Below, one piece after another: positions 63,334-64,000 of a stretch of 64,000 nucleotides of DNA. The stretch comes from Euglena gracilis (lineage: Eukaryota > Euglenida > Euglenophyceae > Euglenales). Numbering within the stretch: position 1 is the stretch's first letter; each line of letters begins with the position of its first letter. The stretch covers positions 45,797,847-45,861,846 of the forward strand of contig CP154954.1 of the NCBI GenBank assembly GCA_039621445.1. Direction: 5' to 3'. A model generated the notes under the pieces. It was not told where the DNA came from. It did no database searches and saw only the letters and a list, made by a program, of their open reading frames with translations. Position numbers and translations under genes: made by a program.

Positions 63334-64000
63334 ACGCTGTGCCAAGCACTCAGTGTTCTCCTCAAAATGCCAGAATCGCTCGGTGCAGCACATATGGGGA
63401 TACACCGCAACCAAGGTGGTCAGCTCGGCGGTGGTCTCAAAATTGTGAGGAGGCACAGGCGGTCGAATTTATCGCCACAGTCCGCAGGATCTGATTATGG
63501 TTTGGTTCGGTTTGGTTCGATTTGTATTTATGGCTATGGTCCTTGGGTCGGGGGTTGTGATGATAACAGATGGGGAGGTTTGATGGATTTATTTGCTTAT
63601 TTTTGGTGCACGGTGCCTAATGGAAGCAGTTCAAAAGAAATGGTTTGTTCTCCTCTGCTGTCCGCTTCTTTTAGAACGCAAATACCATTGTTAAATTTTT
63701 CTATTCGCTTCCATTGGGCACTGTGCACCAAAAATAAGCAAATAAATCCATCAAATTTCCCCATCTGTTATCATCACAACCCCCGACCCAAGGACCATAG
63801 CCATAAATACAAGCCGAATCAAACCGAACCAAACCATAATCGGATCCTGCGGACTGTGGCGATAAATTCGACCGCCTGTGCCTCCTCACAATTTTGAGAC
63901 CACCGCCGAGCTGACCACCTTGGTTGCGGTGTATCCCCATGTGTGCTGCACCGAGCGATTCTGGCATTTTGAGGAGAACACTGAGTGCTTGGCACAGCGT
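63334..64000. repeat. Near-perfect inverted repeat reaching the window edge
   Basis: Arms of 294 bp, 63334-63627 and 63707-64000, pair without indels and with only a handful of mismatches, around a 79-bp spacer. The right arm is cut by the window end and may continue. Each arm includes an exon-like stretch reading TAELTTLVAVYPH(M/V)CCTERF on one strand. A frame of 222 residues across both arms is a product of the symmetry. Confidence 0.92.

Noticed and set aside
63229-63897. 222-residue ORF
   Set aside because: It runs through both arms and the spacer of an inverted repeat. The second half is the antisense of the first, so it is not a credible protein.

Overview
This window is nuclear DNA of a eukaryote with a repeat-rich genome. 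It has GT-AG splice signals, long introns or intergenic DNA, many homopolymeric C/G tracts, microsatellites and degenerate minisatellites, and no bacterial operon, rRNA or tRNA gene. The retroelements are chromodomain-bearing Ty3/gypsy elements (chromoviruses). An alga or other protist is possible, but nothing here names the organism.

The left half (190-30237) is one large insertion made of two related giant LTR retrotransposons, one inside the other. The OUTER element lies on the minus strand, with 309/311-bp LTRs at 190-498 and 29927-30237 and a perfect 5-bp target duplication ACCCC. The NESTED element lies on the plus strand, with 429-bp LTRs at 3115-3543 and 19644-20072, 16,958 bp in all. 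It sits inside the third ORF of the outer element. Both share one plan: LTR, primer-binding site reiterated in tandem, a very long gag (about 700 residues of coiled coil, then capsid and zinc knuckles), UAG with a conserved stem-loop, pol (protease, RT, RNase H, integrase, chromodomain), a conserved 3' splice site, a 1,814-1,838-residue ORF3 of unknown function where retroviruses carry env, a polypurine tract and the LTR. Neither can make a full gag-pol as read here. The nested copy has frameshifts and a stop just before the RT active site. The outer copy has lost RT, RNase H and most of integrase. ORF3 is open in both once the nested insertion is discounted.

The flanks record the order of events. 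A segment of about 4.9 kb is present twice in direct orientation. Copy A (1-189 plus 30243-34993) carries the outer element. Copy B (46561-51494) is the empty site, base for base. The duplication therefore came first, then the outer element, then the nested one. Copy B ends inside a C-rich minisatellite shared by both copies.

The rest (34994-46560 and 51495-64000) is gene-poor. It holds two multi-kilobase degenerate minisatellites (38885-41300 and 41300-44330, the latter reversing orientation internally), an exact 84-bp palindrome, poly-C hairpin repeats, dispersed repeats, microsatellites, a near-perfect inverted repeat reaching the window edge, and a few exon-like islands that I could not assign to a known gene.

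The strongest candidates for new biology are the conserved giant ORF3 with its probable spliced subgenomic mRNA, the MLV-like UAG readthrough signal, the tandem primer-binding sites, and a dense sense-strand pattern of tiny hairpins with GAA/AAA/ATTA-type loops throughout both elements.
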